A stretch of DNA of 64,000 bases, taken from positions 1,550,001-1,614,000 of the forward strand of contig NZ_CP120360.1 of the NCBI RefSeq assembly GCF_029510815.1. The letters are read 5' to 3'. Made by a program: the position numbers and the translations under genes. Positions 20,410 through 29,536 of this stretch are shown in pieces. How positions within the stretch are numbered: the first letter of the stretch is position 1; the number at the start of each line of letters is the position of its first letter. Under the pieces are notes generated by a model. That model did no database searches and was not told the origin of the DNA. It worked only from the letters and a program-made list of their open reading frames with translations. This DNA comes from Janibacter sp. DB-40 (GTDB taxonomy: Bacteria; Actinomycetota; Actinomycetes; Actinomycetales; Dermatophilaceae).

Positions 20410-21951
20410 TCAGCCGATGTCGCGGAAGGGCTGCACGCTCGCGCCGAGGGCGTTGAGTCGCTCGGCGAGGTCCTCGTAGCCGCGGTGGATGACGTAGACG
20501 TTGCGCAGGTACGAGGTGCCCGGCGCGGCGAGCATCGCCAGCAGGACGACGACGCCGGGGCGCAGTGCCGGCGGGCAGGTGACCTCGTTGGAGCGCCACC
20601 GGCTCGGGCCCTCGACGAGGACGCGGTGCGGGTCCAGCAGGGTGACCTTGCCGCCGACCTTGTTCAGCTCGGTCAGGTAGATCGCCCGGTTGTCGTAGAC
20701 CCAGTCGTGGATCGTCGTCGTGCCGTGCGCGCAGGCGGCGATGAGGGCGAAGAAGGGCAGGTTGTCGATGTTCAGGCCCGGGAAGGGCATCGGGTGGATC
20801 TTGTCGATCGGGGCCCGCAGCGGCCCCGGCTGGGTGGTGATGTCGACGAGCCGGGTGCGGCCGTTGTGGGCCCGGTACTCCTCGGTCATCGAGTACTTCA
20901 TCCCCATGCCGGCGAGGGTCGCCAGCTCGATCTCGAGGAACTCGATCGGGCAGCGCCTGATCGTGATCTCGGACTCGGTGACCACGGCGGCGGCGATCAG
21001 GCTCATCGCCTCGATCGGGTCCTCGCTGGGGGAGTACTCGACATCGACGTCGATGTCGCGCACGCCCGAGACCACGAGCGTCGTGCTGCCGATGCCCTCG
21101 ACGCGCACGCCGAGCCGCTCGAGGAAGAAGCACAGGTCCTGGACCATGTAGTTGGGCGAGGCGTTGCGGATCGTGGTGCGCCCGGGGTGGCGAGCGGCGG
21201 CCATGAGGGCGTTCTCGGTGACGGTGTCGCCGCGCTCGGTGAGGACGATCGCGCGGTCCGCACCGTCCTGCGGGTCGACCTGGGCCTCGTACCAGCCCTG
21301 GGTGGCCTGCACGTCGAGACCGAAGTGGGTCAGCGAGGTCATGTGCGGCTCGACCGTGCGGGTGCCGAGGTCGCAGCCACCGGCGTAGGGCAGGCGGAAG
21401 TCGGCGAACTCGTGCAGGAGGGGGCCGAGGAACATGATGACGCTGCGGGTGCGCCGAGCCGCCTCCTCGTCCATGGCCTCGAGGTTGAACCTCGCCGGCG
21501 GGACGATCTCCAGGTCGGCGCTGTCCGGCAGCCACCTGGTCCGCACGCCGATCGACTCGAGGACCTCGAGGATGCGGTTGACCTCCTCGATGCGGGCCAG
21601 GTTGCGCAGGGTCGTCGTGCCCTTGTTGAGCAGGGAGGCGCACAGCAGCGCGACGGCGGCGTTCTTGCTGGTCTTGACGTCGATGGCGCCGGAGAGCTGC
21701 CGGCCACCCTCCACCTTGAGGTGGACGGCGCCGGAGCCCGACGTGCGGGTCAGTGCGACGAGCTCGGTGTCGAGGGCTTCGCTGATGCGGGCGAGGCTGT
21801 CGAGGGTGAGGTTCTGGCCGCCGGCCTCGATGCGCGTGACGGCGCTCTGGCTCGTCTCCAGGCGCGCGGCCAGGTCGGCCTGGGACAGGCCGGCGCGGTG
21901 TCGTGCGTCCTTGATGGTCGTGCCGATACGGGCGAGGTAGTCATCAGACAT
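20410..21951 (-). CDS. XRE helix-turn-helix domain fused to a MurA (EPT synthase) paralogue
   Basis: 513 aa. Residues ~8-62 form an XRE/Cro helix-turn-helix (AGLSQADLAARLETSQSAVT). Residues ~72-510 are a UDP-GlcNAc enolpyruvyl transferase fold. By eye, MurA residues are kept at K96-N97 (E. coli K22-N23), Cys193 in GGCDLGTR (C115), D396 (D305) and R490 in HRGYE (R397). The E. coli D369-L-R triad reads A-L-R at 462-464, so activity may be altered. A GTG 9 nt upstream is an alternative start. GGTGG lies ~8 nt before ATG 21951. A 16-bp palindrome sits just upstream, suggesting autoregulation by the HTH. It could be a moonlighting regulator of cell-wall supply; inference. Confidence 0.88.
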   Translation of the reverse strand: MSDDYLARIGTTIKDARHRAGLSQADLAARLETSQSAVTRIEAGGQNLTLDSLARISEALDTELVALTRTSGSGAVHLKVEGGRQLSGAIDVKTSKNAAVALLCASLLNKGTTTLRNLARIEEVNRILEVLESIGVRTRWLPDSADLEIVPPARFNLEAMDEEAARRTRSVIMFLGPLLHEFADFRLPYAGGCDLGTRTVEPHMTSLTHFGLDVQATQGWYEAQVDPQDGADRAIVLTERGDTVTENALMAAARHPGRTTIRNASPNYMVQDLCFFLERLGVRVEGIGSTTLVVSGVRDIDVDVEYSPSEDPIEAMSLIAAAVVTESEITIRRCPIEFLEIELATLAGMGMKYSMTEEYRAHNGRTRLVDITTQPGPLRAPIDKIHPMPFPGLNIDNLPFFALIAACAHGTTTIHDWVYDNRAIYLTELNKVGGKVTLLDPHRVLVEGPSRWRSNEVTCPPALRPGVVVLLAMLAAPGTSYLRNVYVIHRGYEDLAERLNALGASVQPFRDIG

Positions 21952-21963
21952 GCCTGCCACCGT

Positions 21964-21979
21964 AACTCATATATGAGTT
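21964..21979 (-). promoter_or_regulatory. 16-bp palindrome upstream of HTH-MurA gene
   Basis: AACTCATATATGAGTT is a perfect 16-bp palindrome, 12 nt before ATG 21951, with a TATA-like centre. It stands out in GC-rich surroundings. It is the natural candidate operator for the gene's own XRE domain and probably overlaps the core promoter. Confidence 0.6.
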
Positions 21980-22007
21980 CATACGCAGATCTGCGGGCCG
22001 CAGCGTG

Positions 22008-22240
22008 TCACCTGGAGGACCTCGGCCCGGGGTTGCACCACGTCCACTCGGGCAGGGGCTGCCCGTGACGGCGGTAGAGGTCCCGGTCCAGCGGGTCCTC
22101 CCACGTCAGCCGGGCGAAGGGAGGGAATCGGCGCCCTCTCCGGTCACGGGCGATGAGGTCGTCCGTGCCCCAGGCCTCGTCGGCGACCTCCTCGGCATCG
22201 GCATCGGCTGCCGGGCTGAGGCGTCGGGCTGCGACCCGCC
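22008..22240 (-). other. Coding-like open frame without a start codon
   Basis: On the reverse strand, the frame ending at 22008 has strongly GC-biased third positions from ~22190 downward and reads TWEDPLDRDLYRRHGQPLP near its end, which looks like real protein. No ATG, GTG or TTG exists in this frame downstream of the RNase D stop. An ATG-CCG-ATG in the adjacent frame (~22197-22203) would join it if one base were missing. No family recognised. It is either a small gene of ~65 aa hit by an indel, or chance. Confidence 0.3.
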
Positions 22241-22243
22241 CGC

Positions 22244-23478
22244 CTACGCGTCCGGGTGGGCCTCGAAGGCCGCGACGAGCATCGGTGCCACGATCTCCTG
22301 CTGCCACGGGCGCACGCCGTGCTCGGCCAGCGCGGCCGCGAAGCCCTCGGTGCTCCGCTCGGCCGGCGGGCTCCACACGACACGGCGAAGCGGATCGGGG
22401 GAGCAGACGTTCTCGATCGGGATCGTGTGCTCCTCGGCGAAGGCCGTGAGGGCGGCACGGGTCGTCGTCAGCCGCTCCGCGGCGAGCGGGTCGCGGTTGG
22501 CCCACGAGCGCTGCGGCGGGGGCCGTCCGACTTCAGCGTCGGTGGCGGCAGCTCCTCGTCCGCCAGCTCCCGGGCCCGCTCGACGGCGGCGAGCCAGGCA
22601 CGCTGGCTGCGCTGGATGGCGCGGTGACCGCGGGGCAGGTCGCCCGGACCTCCCGGCGCGGCCTGCGCGATCTCGACCAGGGCCGCGTCAGGGATGACGC
22701 GCCCGGGGGAGGTGTCGCGCTCACGGGCGATCCGGTCGCGCTCCCACCACAGCTCGCGCACGGTGGCCAGGACGCGGGGCTGGCGGATCTTGTGCAGGCC
22801 GGAGGTCCGTCGCCACGGGTCCTGGCGCGGGGCGGGCCGCCAGTCCAGGAGCGAGGTGAACTCCTGTCTCGCCCACTCCGACTTGCCCTGCGCCGCGAGG
22901 TCGGCGCCCATGAGGTTGCGCACCTCGGTGAGCACCTCGACGTCGAGAGCCGCGTAGCGCAACCACGGCTCCGGCAGGGGCCGGGTGGACCAGTCGACGG
23001 CCGAGTGCTCCTTGGCCAGCGAGATCCCGAGGTAGTGCTCGATCACGGCGGCGAGCCCGACCCGGGGCAGCCCGAGCAGGCGGGCGCCGAGCTCGGTGTC
23101 GAAGATCTGTCGTGGCACCAGGCCGACGTCGCGCAGGCAGGCGAGGTCCTGGGTGGCTGCGTGCAGGATCCACTCACCGGTCCCGATCGCCTGGTCGACC
23201 GGCTGGAGGTCGGGGAGGAAGACCGGGTCGATCAGCCAGGTGCCCGAGCCCTCACGTCGCAGCTGCACCAGGTAGGCGGCCTGCCCGTAGCGGTAACCGG
23301 AGGCGCGCTCGGCATCGATGGCGACCGGCCCGACGCCGGCCGAGATCGCGTCCGCGCACGCGATCAGCTCGGACTCGCGCGTGATGACGTCCGGGACACC
23401 CTCGGCGGGTTCGGCGAGCAGCGGGAGAGGTGCCTTCGTGGCCTCCTCGTCCCCGCCCTTCGCCGGTCCCGAGCTCAA
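22244..23478 (-). pseudogene. rnd: Ribonuclease D, frameshifted as read
   Basis: DEDD-family 3'-5' exoribonuclease with HRDC domain. Exo I VAIDAERASGYRYGQ, Exo II AATQDLACLRDVGL and Exo III YAALDVEVL are intact, and the HRDC part follows. After LPPPTLKSDGP the frame breaks at a run of five G (22518-22522, plus strand). One more base would restore PPQRSWANRDPL and a conserved tail ending ...AAFEAHPDA with stop TAG at 22244, for 411 aa in all. As read, the frame instead stops at 22468. Start: TTG at 23478 overlaps the DUF3000 stop (TTGA), since residues upstream of it lie inside the neighbour. The homopolymer context makes a consensus error more likely than a true pseudogene. Confidence 0.8.
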
Positions 23479-24056
23479 CGGCGCCGTCCCGGGAGTGCGA
23501 CGACTCCCTCCGGCAGCGGGGGCAGCCCGCCGACCGTCCCCAGCATGTCCACCCACGCGGACAGGTGCGTGCCGGCGTCAGCGTCGGTGGGGCTCCACGA
23601 GGCGCGGATCTCCATCTCGACGCTGGGCTCGCGGTCGTCGAGGTCGCCGAAGGACTCCGAGACCACATGGGTGACGGTCCCCGCGAGGTTGTGCGCCTCG
23701 ATACCGTGCGCTTGGAGCGCATCGGTGAGCCACGACCAGCCGACCGCGCCGAGCATCGGGTCACCGGCGACCTCGGCCTCGAGCTCCGCCCGGGCGAAGG
23801 TGACCACGCGCCATGCACCGCCCCACGGCTCGGGCTCCTGCGGGTCGTGCAGCAGCACGAAGCGTCCGGTGGCCACGTCCTCACCGTCCGAGGCATCGAC
23901 GATGTCGGCGGTCATCGCCACGGCCTGGGGTGCGAGGCGGGTCGGCGCCGGGACCTCGGTCAGGCGCACCTCTGGACGCAGCCGCGCTTCGTGCACGCTG
24001 CGCAGGGCGTGATCGAAGTCGGGCGACTGCGCACCGGAGATCTGTCGGGAGGCCAC
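23475..24056 (-). CDS. DUF3000 family protein
   Basis: 193 aa actinobacterial conserved protein of unknown function that is regularly found beside RNase D and the heme genes (family knowledge). Recognisable core: [17 protein letters not shown] and [14 protein letters not shown]. No membrane segments or catalytic motif. GTG at 24056 is preferred over ATG at 24059 because TACCCT (24068-24063, reverse) lies exactly 6 nt before it, the leaderless pattern seen at other genes here. It is coupled to RNase D downstream. Confidence 0.85.
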   Translation of the reverse strand: MASRQISGAQSPDFDHALRSVHEARLRPEVRLTEVPAPTRLAPQAVAMTADIVDASDGEDVATGRFVLLHDPQEPEPWGGAWRVVTFARAELEAEVAGDPMLGAVGWSWLTDALQAHGIEAHNLAGTVTHVVSESFGDLDDREPSVEMEIRASWSPTDADAGTHLSAWVDMLGTVGGLPPLPEGVVALPGRRR

Positions 24057-24062
24057 CATGTG

Positions 24063-24119
24063 AGGGTAGGTCGCCGGACGCGGTGCGGACGGGAGGCCAC
24101 GCCGGGGGAGACGTACCGT
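24063..24119. promoter_or_regulatory. Divergent leaderless promoters of DUF3000 and EamA genes
   Basis: TACCCT (reverse, 24068-24063) is 6 nt before GTG 24056, and TACCGT (24114-24119) is 7 nt before GTG 24127. Neither start has a Shine-Dalgarno match. Confidence 0.5.
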
Positions 24120-24126
24120 TACCCGC

Positions 24127-24960
24127 GTGACGATCGTCCTCGCCCTCGCGGCCTCCGTGACCTGGGGTGCCTCGGACTTCATCGCGGGGATCCTCTCCGG
24201 TCGGCTCCCGGCGCGCACCGTCGTCATCTGCTCCCAGGCCGTGGCCCTGGTCGCGATCTCCGGTGTCGTCCTCGTCGTCGGGCTGCCCCTGCCACCGGGC
24301 CCGTGGTGGCTGTGGGGCGCGGTCGGGGGAGTGGCCGAGGGCGCCGGCCTGCTCGCCCTCTACAGCGGCCTGGCCCGCGGCCGCATGGGCATCGTGACGC
24401 CGATCGCCGGTCTCGGTGTCCTCGTCCCCGTGGTCGTCGGACTCGTCCGCGGCGACCCCGTGACCGTCCTGCTCGGCGCCGGCATCCTGCTGGCGATCGT
24501 CGGGGGCGTCCTCGCCAGCGGCCCCGAGGTCGAGGGTGGCGGCGAAGGGGGCGACGCCACCTCCATCCTCTACGCCGTCCTCGCGGCCCTCGGGCTGGGG
24601 ACGGCGATGGCCTGTGTCGACCTCGGCAGCCGGGTCTCGGGGCTGCACACCCTGTGGGCGATGCGGGTGGCGTCGGTGGGCGTCTTCCTGCTGCTCGCCC
24701 TGGTGCTGACGACCCGGTGGCGCATCCCCCGAGGGCTGGCCCCGGGCCTGGTCGTCGTGGGCATCGCCGACCTGTCGGCCACCGCGCTCTTCAGCATGGC
24801 CACGACCCGAGGGCACCTGAGCATCGCCGGGGTGCTCGCCTCGCTGTACCCGGTGACGACGATCCTGCTCGCGTGGCTGCTGCTGCGCGAGCGGCTGCGG
24901 CCCGTGCAGGTCGTCGGGGTGGCCGCCGCGCTGGCGGGTATCGCCCTCATCGCCAGCTGA
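24127..24960 (+). CDS. EamA/DMT-superfamily transporter
   Basis: 277 aa with ten hydrophobic segments arranged as two EamA repeats (residues ~1-130 and ~145-277). The first opens [20 protein letters not shown], and the second ends [18 protein letters not shown]. Such proteins export small metabolites; the substrate cannot be read from sequence. GTG at 24127 is set by TACCGT-N7-GTG. It lies 56 nt ahead of hemE on the same strand but with its own promoter, so a functional link to heme synthesis is not implied. Confidence 0.88.
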   Translation: MTIVLALAASVTWGASDFIAGILSGRLPARTVVICSQAVALVAISGVVLVVGLPLPPGPWWLWGAVGGVAEGAGLLALYSGLARGRMGIVTPIAGLGVLVPVVVGLVRGDPVTVLLGAGILLAIVGGVLASGPEVEGGGEGGDATSILYAVLAALGLGTAMACVDLGSRVSGLHTLWAMRVASVGVFLLLALVLTTRWRIPRGLAPGLVVVGIADLSATALFSMATTRGHLSIAGVLASLYPVTTILLAWLLLRERLRPVQVVGVAAALAGIALIAS

Positions 24961-25016
24961 CCCACCCCCTTCGCCCGGGGCCGGGAGGAGGCACCCTGCA
25001 TGGGAGGATCGGGGGC

Positions 25017-26060
25017 GTGAACACCGCAGCCTCGCCCTCCGACAGCCCCCTGGTCCGCGCGGCCCGGGGCCAGTCCGTCCCGCACACCCCGGTGTGGTTC
25101 ATGCGCCAGGCCGGCCGCTCCCTCCCGGAGTACCGCGAGCTGCGGGCCGGCACGACGATGTTGGAGGCCTGTCGCACCCCCGACCTCGTCACCGAGATCA
25201 CCCTGCAGCCGGTGCGCCGCCACCGCGTGGACGCCGCGATCTTCTTCTCCGACATCGTCGTCCCGCTCGAGGCCGTCGGCATCGACATCGACATCGAGCC
25301 GGGTGTCGGTCCGGTGCTGGACGTGCCCTTCCGCTCCCGGGAGGACCTCGACCGCATCCCGGAGCTGACCCCCGACATGGTCGGCGACATCACCGAGTCC
25401 GTCCGGCGGATCGTGCTCGAGCTCGGGGCGACACCGCTCATCGGATTCGCCGGTGCCCCCTTCACGCTGGCCTCGTACCTCATCGAGGGTGGACCGAGCA
25501 AGAACCACGAGAACACCAAGGCGCTCATGCACGGCGACCCGCAGCTGTGGCACGACCTGTGCGCGCGCCTGTCGCAGATCGCCGCGACCTTCCTGCAGGT
25601 GCAGGTCGACGCCGGTGCGAGCGCCGTCCAGCTCTTCGACTCCTGGGCCGGGTTCCTCTCCAGGGCCGACTACCGACGGCACGTCCTGCCGCACAGCACG
25701 GCGACGCTGTCCGCACTCGCGGACCGTGACGTCCCGCGGATCCACTTCGGTGTGGGCACCGGTGAGCTGCTCGTGGATATGGCGGGCGCGGGGACCGAGG
25801 TCATCGGCGTCGACTACCGCGTCTCCCTCGCCGAGGCCATCGAGCGCGTCGGCGGTGACCAGCCGGTGCAGGGCAACCTCGACCCCGCGCTGCTCTTCGC
25901 CCCCTGGGAGGTCATCGAGACCCAGGTGCGCCGGATCCTCGCCGAGGGGCGCGCGGCGCCCGGACACATCTTCAACCTCGGCCACGGGGTCCTGCCGGAC
26001 ACCGACCCGGTCGTCCTCACCCGTGTCGTCGAGCTGGTCCACGAGGTCAGCGGGCGTTGA
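25017..26060 (+). CDS. hemE: Uroporphyrinogen decarboxylase
   Basis: 347 aa, converts uroporphyrinogen III to coproporphyrinogen III. The substrate-site signature [17 protein letters not shown] is near residue 28, and [21 protein letters not shown] and [11 protein letters not shown] are intact. GTG at 25017 is chosen because the long frame reaching back to 23430 covers two other genes. hemY overlaps its stop (TGATG), and hemY-chdC follow: a coproporphyrin-dependent heme operon typical of actinobacteria. Confidence 0.96.
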   Translation: MNTAASPSDSPLVRAARGQSVPHTPVWFMRQAGRSLPEYRELRAGTTMLEACRTPDLVTEITLQPVRRHRVDAAIFFSDIVVPLEAVGIDIDIEPGVGPVLDVPFRSREDLDRIPELTPDMVGDITESVRRIVLELGATPLIGFAGAPFTLASYLIEGGPSKNHENTKALMHGDPQLWHDLCARLSQIAATFLQVQVDAGASAVQLFDSWAGFLSRADYRRHVLPHSTATLSALADRDVPRIHFGVGTGELLVDMAGAGTEVIGVDYRVSLAEAIERVGGDQPVQGNLDPALLFAPWEVIETQVRRILAEGRAAPGHIFNLGHGVLPDTDPVVLTRVVELVHEVSGR

Positions 26061-27471
26061 TGCCTCCCCGCGTGATCGTCGTCGGTGGGGGCATCGCCGG
26101 TCTGGCCACGGCCCACCACCTGCTGGCGCAGCGGCCCGACCTCGACGTCCTCGTCGTCGACGCGGGGGAGCGGCCGGGCGGCAAGATCCGTGGGGTGGAG
26201 GTCGGCGGTGTCACCGTCGACGTCGGTGCCGAGTCGGTCGTCGCGAGCAGCCGGACCGCGCGTGAGCTGATCACCGACGTGGGACTGGCCGACCGTCTGG
26301 TCCATCCCGAGCCGGTCCCGGCCACCATCTGGTCCCGCGGCGCGCGCCACCACGTCCCGGCGCGCAGTTACCTGGGCATCCCGTCCGGCGAGACCGACCT
26401 CGGCGGCCTCCTGACCGGGGGTGAGGTCGCCCGGGCTGCGGGACCGGCCCCTTCGCCCTCGACGGTGATGTGTCGGTCGCCGACGCGGTCGGCTCCGTGT
26501 ACGGCCGGGCGGTGGTCGACCGGGTCGTCGAGCCGCTGCTCGGTGGGGTCTACGCCGGACGGGTCGATGCACTGTCCCTGCGGGCGACGATGCCGGGGCT
26601 GTGGTCGGCGATGGACGAAGGGCGGTCCATGCCCGAGGCCGTCGCGTCCCTCCTGCCGGAGCCGGTGACGCCACCGAGACCGCGGGTCATGGGACTCGAC
26701 GGTGGCCTCAGCGCGCTCGTGGAGGCCCTTGCCGCCGGTGTCACGGCTGCCGGCGGCACCATCCTGCGGCAGACCCTCGCCCGCGGGCTGGAGCGCACGG
26801 CCACGGGGTGGCGCGTGGTCACCGGACCGACCATCGACCCGGTGGCCCACGACGCGGACGCGGTCGTCCTCGCCACCCCGGCCGCACCGACGTCTCGGCT
26901 CCTCGCCGACCACGCCCCTGCGGCATCCCGTGCGCTGGCCGGGATCGAGTACGCGTCGATGGCCGTCGTCACGCTCGCCCTGCCGAGCGCGCAGCTGCCG
27001 GCGTTGCCCGGCAACGGCTTCCTCGTCCCGGCCGTCGACGGGCACACGATCAAGGCCGCGACCTTCTCCGCAGCAAAGTGGGCCTGGGTGCGCGACGCCT
27101 CCTCCGAGGTGACCCTCCTGCGTGCGTCGATCGGCCGGGCCGGTGAGGTCGCGAGCCTGCAGCGCAGCGACGACGAGCTGCGTGCCGTCGCCCTCGACGA
27201 GGTCGGGCAGGCGCTCGGGGCCCCGCTGCCGCAGCCGGTCGACACGCACGTGCAGCGCTGGGGCGGGGGACTGCCCCAGTACGACCTCGGGCACACTGGC
27301 AGGGTCGCCACGACACGGGCGGACGTCACCGGCCTGCCGGGGCTCGAGCTCGTCGGCGCCGCCTACGACGGAGTGGGCATCGCGGCCGTCCTGGACGGCG
27401 CGGTCCGGGCCGCGACCACCATCTCGTCCACGTGCCCCCCTTCGACCCCCACCCGACAGGAGCAGCGATGA
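26060..27471 (+). pseudogene. hemY: Coproporphyrinogen III/protoporphyrinogen oxidase (CgoX/HemY), frameshifted as read
   Basis: FAD enzyme oxidising coproporphyrinogen III to coproporphyrin III. The N-terminal FAD loop VIVVGGGIAGLATAHHL is read from ATG 26060 (TGATG overlap with hemE). The frame then drops into nonsense after GGEVARAAGPAP. The correct sequence (DGDVSVADAVGSVYGR onward) continues in another frame to 27471. A single missing C in the run at 26448-26451 (CCCCTTCG, probably CCCCCTTCG) would restore 470 aa, the normal length. The C-terminal FAD motif [17 protein letters not shown] is intact. It is required for heme, so a consensus error is the likelier cause. The stop overlaps chdC by ATGA. 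Confidence 0.88.
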
Positions 27472-28187
27472 CCACCCGCCCCGCACCCGCCAAGCCCGAC
27501 CGCGAGCAGCTCGAGGCGATCAACGCCTCCGTGCACTACGCGATGTTCTCCGTCTTCGCCCTGACCACTCCACTGGGCGACGCCGACCGGGCCGCGCTCA
27601 CCAGCGAGGTGGAGGAGCTGATCGCCGCCGTGACCGAGGGCGGCGTCACCGTCCGCGGGGTCTACGACGTCGCCGGCCTGCGCGCCGACGCGGACCTGCT
27701 GATCTGGTGGCACGCCGACGAGGTCGAGCTGCTCCAGGACGCCTACAAGCGCCTGCTGCGCACCCGGCTGGGGGCGCACCTGAAGCCGGTGTGGTCCAAC
27801 GTCGCGTGCCACCGCCAGGCCGAGTTCAACCGCAGCCACGTGCCCGCCTTCATGGCCGGTGAGCCGGTGCGCGACTACGTGTGCGTCTACCCCTTCGTGC
27901 GCTCCTACGACTGGTACGTCATCGACGAGAAGGACCGGCGCGCCATGCTCGCCGAGCACGGCGCCATGGCCCGCGACTACCCCGACGTGCGCGCCAACAC
28001 CGTCCCCGCCTTCGCCCTGGGCGACTACGAGTGGATCCTGGCCTTCGAGGCCGACGAGCTGCACCGCATCGTCGACCTCATGCGGGAGCTGCGTGCCTCC
28101 CGCGCCCGCCTGCACGTGCGCGAGGAGATTCCCTTCTTCACCGGGCCCCGCAGGAGCGTCGAGCAGCTCGTGGAGGGCCTGCGCTGA
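27468..28187 (+). CDS. chdC: Coproheme decarboxylase ChdC (HemQ, chlorite-dismutase family)
   Basis: 239 aa, last step of the coproporphyrin-dependent route, decarboxylating coproheme to heme b. [12 protein letters not shown] carries the catalytic Tyr of actinobacterial ChdC, and [16 protein letters not shown] likely holds the proximal His. [13 protein letters not shown] is the family core. ATG at 27468 overlaps the hemY stop and has AGGAG upstream; the frame start at 27432 inside hemY is rejected. No chlorite-dismutase activity is expected. The left inverted-repeat element begins 23 nt after the stop and may terminate this operon. Confidence 0.94.
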   Translation: MTTRPAPAKPDREQLEAINASVHYAMFSVFALTTPLGDADRAALTSEVEELIAAVTEGGVTVRGVYDVAGLRADADLLIWWHADEVELLQDAYKRLLRTRLGAHLKPVWSNVACHRQAEFNRSHVPAFMAGEPVRDYVCVYPFVRSYDWYVIDEKDRRAMLAEHGAMARDYPDVRANTVPAFALGDYEWILAFEADELHRIVDLMRELRASRARLHVREEIPFFTGPRRSVEQLVEGLR

Positions 28188-28210
28188 GGATCGCGCCTCA
28201 CCCGCCTCCT

Positions 28211-28279
28211 GATTATCGGGTCACCCGATAAACCCCCGGTTCGCGCGAGTTTCTTACTCCTGCGAACCGGGGGTTTCTC
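28211..28279 (+). repeat. 69-bp structured repeat, left copy
   Basis: It begins with the palindrome TTATCGGGT-C-ACCCGATAA (28213-28231). This runs into a 15-bp perfect stem AAACCCCCGGTTCGC / GCGAACCGGGGGTTT with an inner GAG/CTC and a TTTCTTA loop. The right copy (29449-29517) matches it in inverted orientation at 63 of 69 positions. It may also act as terminator for chdC. Confidence 0.9.
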
Positions 28280-28393
28280 ATGCGGAGTTCCCGGGGGCCT
28301 CTCCTCATCCACATCCGGGCCCACCCGGTCAGGGATCCACAGACCGCGGCGTGCTCACAGCAGGCGTCTCGGGTGCGAGCCACTGTTGCACCC

Positions 28394-29305
28394 ATGATCG
28401 ACGTGGCTCCCACCCTCTTCAGCGAGCTCCTTGCCCTCCCCGACAGGATCTTCACACGCCAGGACGCTCTGGGGGCGGGTCTGTCCGACGAGGTGCTCAA
28501 CGCGGCCCTTCGTCGGGGGCTCATCACCCGCATCTGCCGGGGCGCGTACACAGTGCCCGGTACGTGGACGCGGGAAGAGCACCGTCACCTCCTCGCCAAG
28601 GCCGCACTACACACCTATCCCGATGCGGTCCTGATCGGCGCCACGGCGGTCGCGGCCCACGGCATCCCGCTCTTCGAGGTGCCGGTCGTGCCAACGGACA
28701 TCGCGCGACCCATCATCCGCGAGGCCCGTACGGAGCACCTGCGCATCCGCCCCCTTCGTCATGGGCTCGTCGAGACACCGTGGGGACCTGCGACGGACTT
28801 GGCGACGGGACTCGTCCAGATGACCATGGATCACGGCATCACCGCGGGAGTGGCATCGATCGACGCGGCCCTGCAGTGGCAGGAGACAACCACCCAAACC
28901 CTCGAGGCCGCCTACGAGCTCGTCCGGCGATGGCCGCTCTCGTCGCGTGTGAGGTGCGCGCTCGAATGGGCAGACGGTGACGCGGAGTCGCTCGGTGAGA
29001 GCGTCACCCGGGTCATCCTGCGCGCGGCCGGATGGCAGGTCGCCTCGCAGGTCCCGATCGTCGATCGGCATGGTGAGTTCGTCGCCCGGGTCGACCTCGG
29101 CATCGAGGGGACCAGGGTCCTGATCGAGTTCGACGGCAAGGTGAAGTACGCGGACGGGGGTGCCGATGCACTCTTCCGGGAGAAGAAGCGTGAGGACCGC
29201 CTCCGGGCCCTCGGCTACGTCATCGTGCGGGTGACCTGGGCCGACCTCTTCCATGCGCAGCGCATCGTCGCCGCCGTGTCGGCGGCACTCTCCGCCGCGG
29301 CGTAG
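28394..29305 (+). CDS. AbiEi-like antitoxin-type HTH plus DUF559/Vsr-like nuclease domain protein
   Basis: 303 aa. The N-terminal ~60 residues (PDRIFTRQDALGAGLSDEVL, then RRGLITRICRGAYTVPGTW) resemble the winged-helix AbiEi_4 domain of type IV antitoxins. The C-terminal ~95 residues hold RVDLGIEGTRVLIEFDGK and the strand LRALGYVIVRVTWADLF, a PD-(D/E)xK-like core of the DUF559 group. ATG 28394 is chosen because the upstream part of the frame lacks domain similarity. Third-codon positions are less GC-biased than in neighbours, hinting at transfer. No AbiEii toxin gene is adjacent. It is bounded by the two 69-bp inverted repeats. Confidence 0.8.
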   Translation: MIDVAPTLFSELLALPDRIFTRQDALGAGLSDEVLNAALRRGLITRICRGAYTVPGTWTREEHRHLLAKAALHTYPDAVLIGATAVAAHGIPLFEVPVVPTDIARPIIREARTEHLRIRPLRHGLVETPWGPATDLATGLVQMTMDHGITAGVASIDAALQWQETTTQTLEAAYELVRRWPLSSRVRCALEWADGDAESLGESVTRVILRAAGWQVASQVPIVDRHGEFVARVDLGIEGTRVLIEFDGKVKYADGGADALFREKKREDRLRALGYVIVRVTWADLFHAQRIVAAVSAALSAAA

Positions 29306-29448
29306 GAGTTCCACGGGATCCGGCACATCTGCAGCGGTTGGCTGGCGGATCCCGAGCCGTGATGTGCGGACCGCGGCACGGCGCACCGCTCCAACGGAAC
29401 AGGTGGCGTCGGCCGGCCCACGACCCCTGCTCCTGCGGGAGATGGCAA

Positions 29449-29517
29449 GAGAAACCCCCGGTCAGCAGGAGTAAGAAACTCCTGCGGACCGGGGGTTTAT
29501 CGGGTCACCCGATAATC
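29449..29517 (-). repeat. 69-bp structured repeat, right copy (inverted)
   Basis: Reverse-complement copy of 28211-28279 with 6 mismatches. Its hairpin has a 20-bp stem with one mismatch around the same TTTCTTA loop. One difference is a compensatory base pair (T-A in the left copy, C-G here), so the fold appears conserved. It starts 19 nt after the msrB stop, in the same relative orientation as the left copy has to chdC. Confidence 0.9.
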
Positions 29518-29536
29518 GGGGGACAGATGGGGCGCC

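Noticed and set aside
28199..29530. Target-site duplication around the inverted-repeat unit
   Set aside because: The bases outside the two elements (CGCCTCCT on the left, GGGGACAG on the right) do not repeat, so classical transposition is not shown.
28188..29530. Complete AbiE toxin-antitoxin system
   Set aside because: Only the AbiEi-like N-terminal domain is present; no AbiEii nucleotidyltransferase gene lies beside it.
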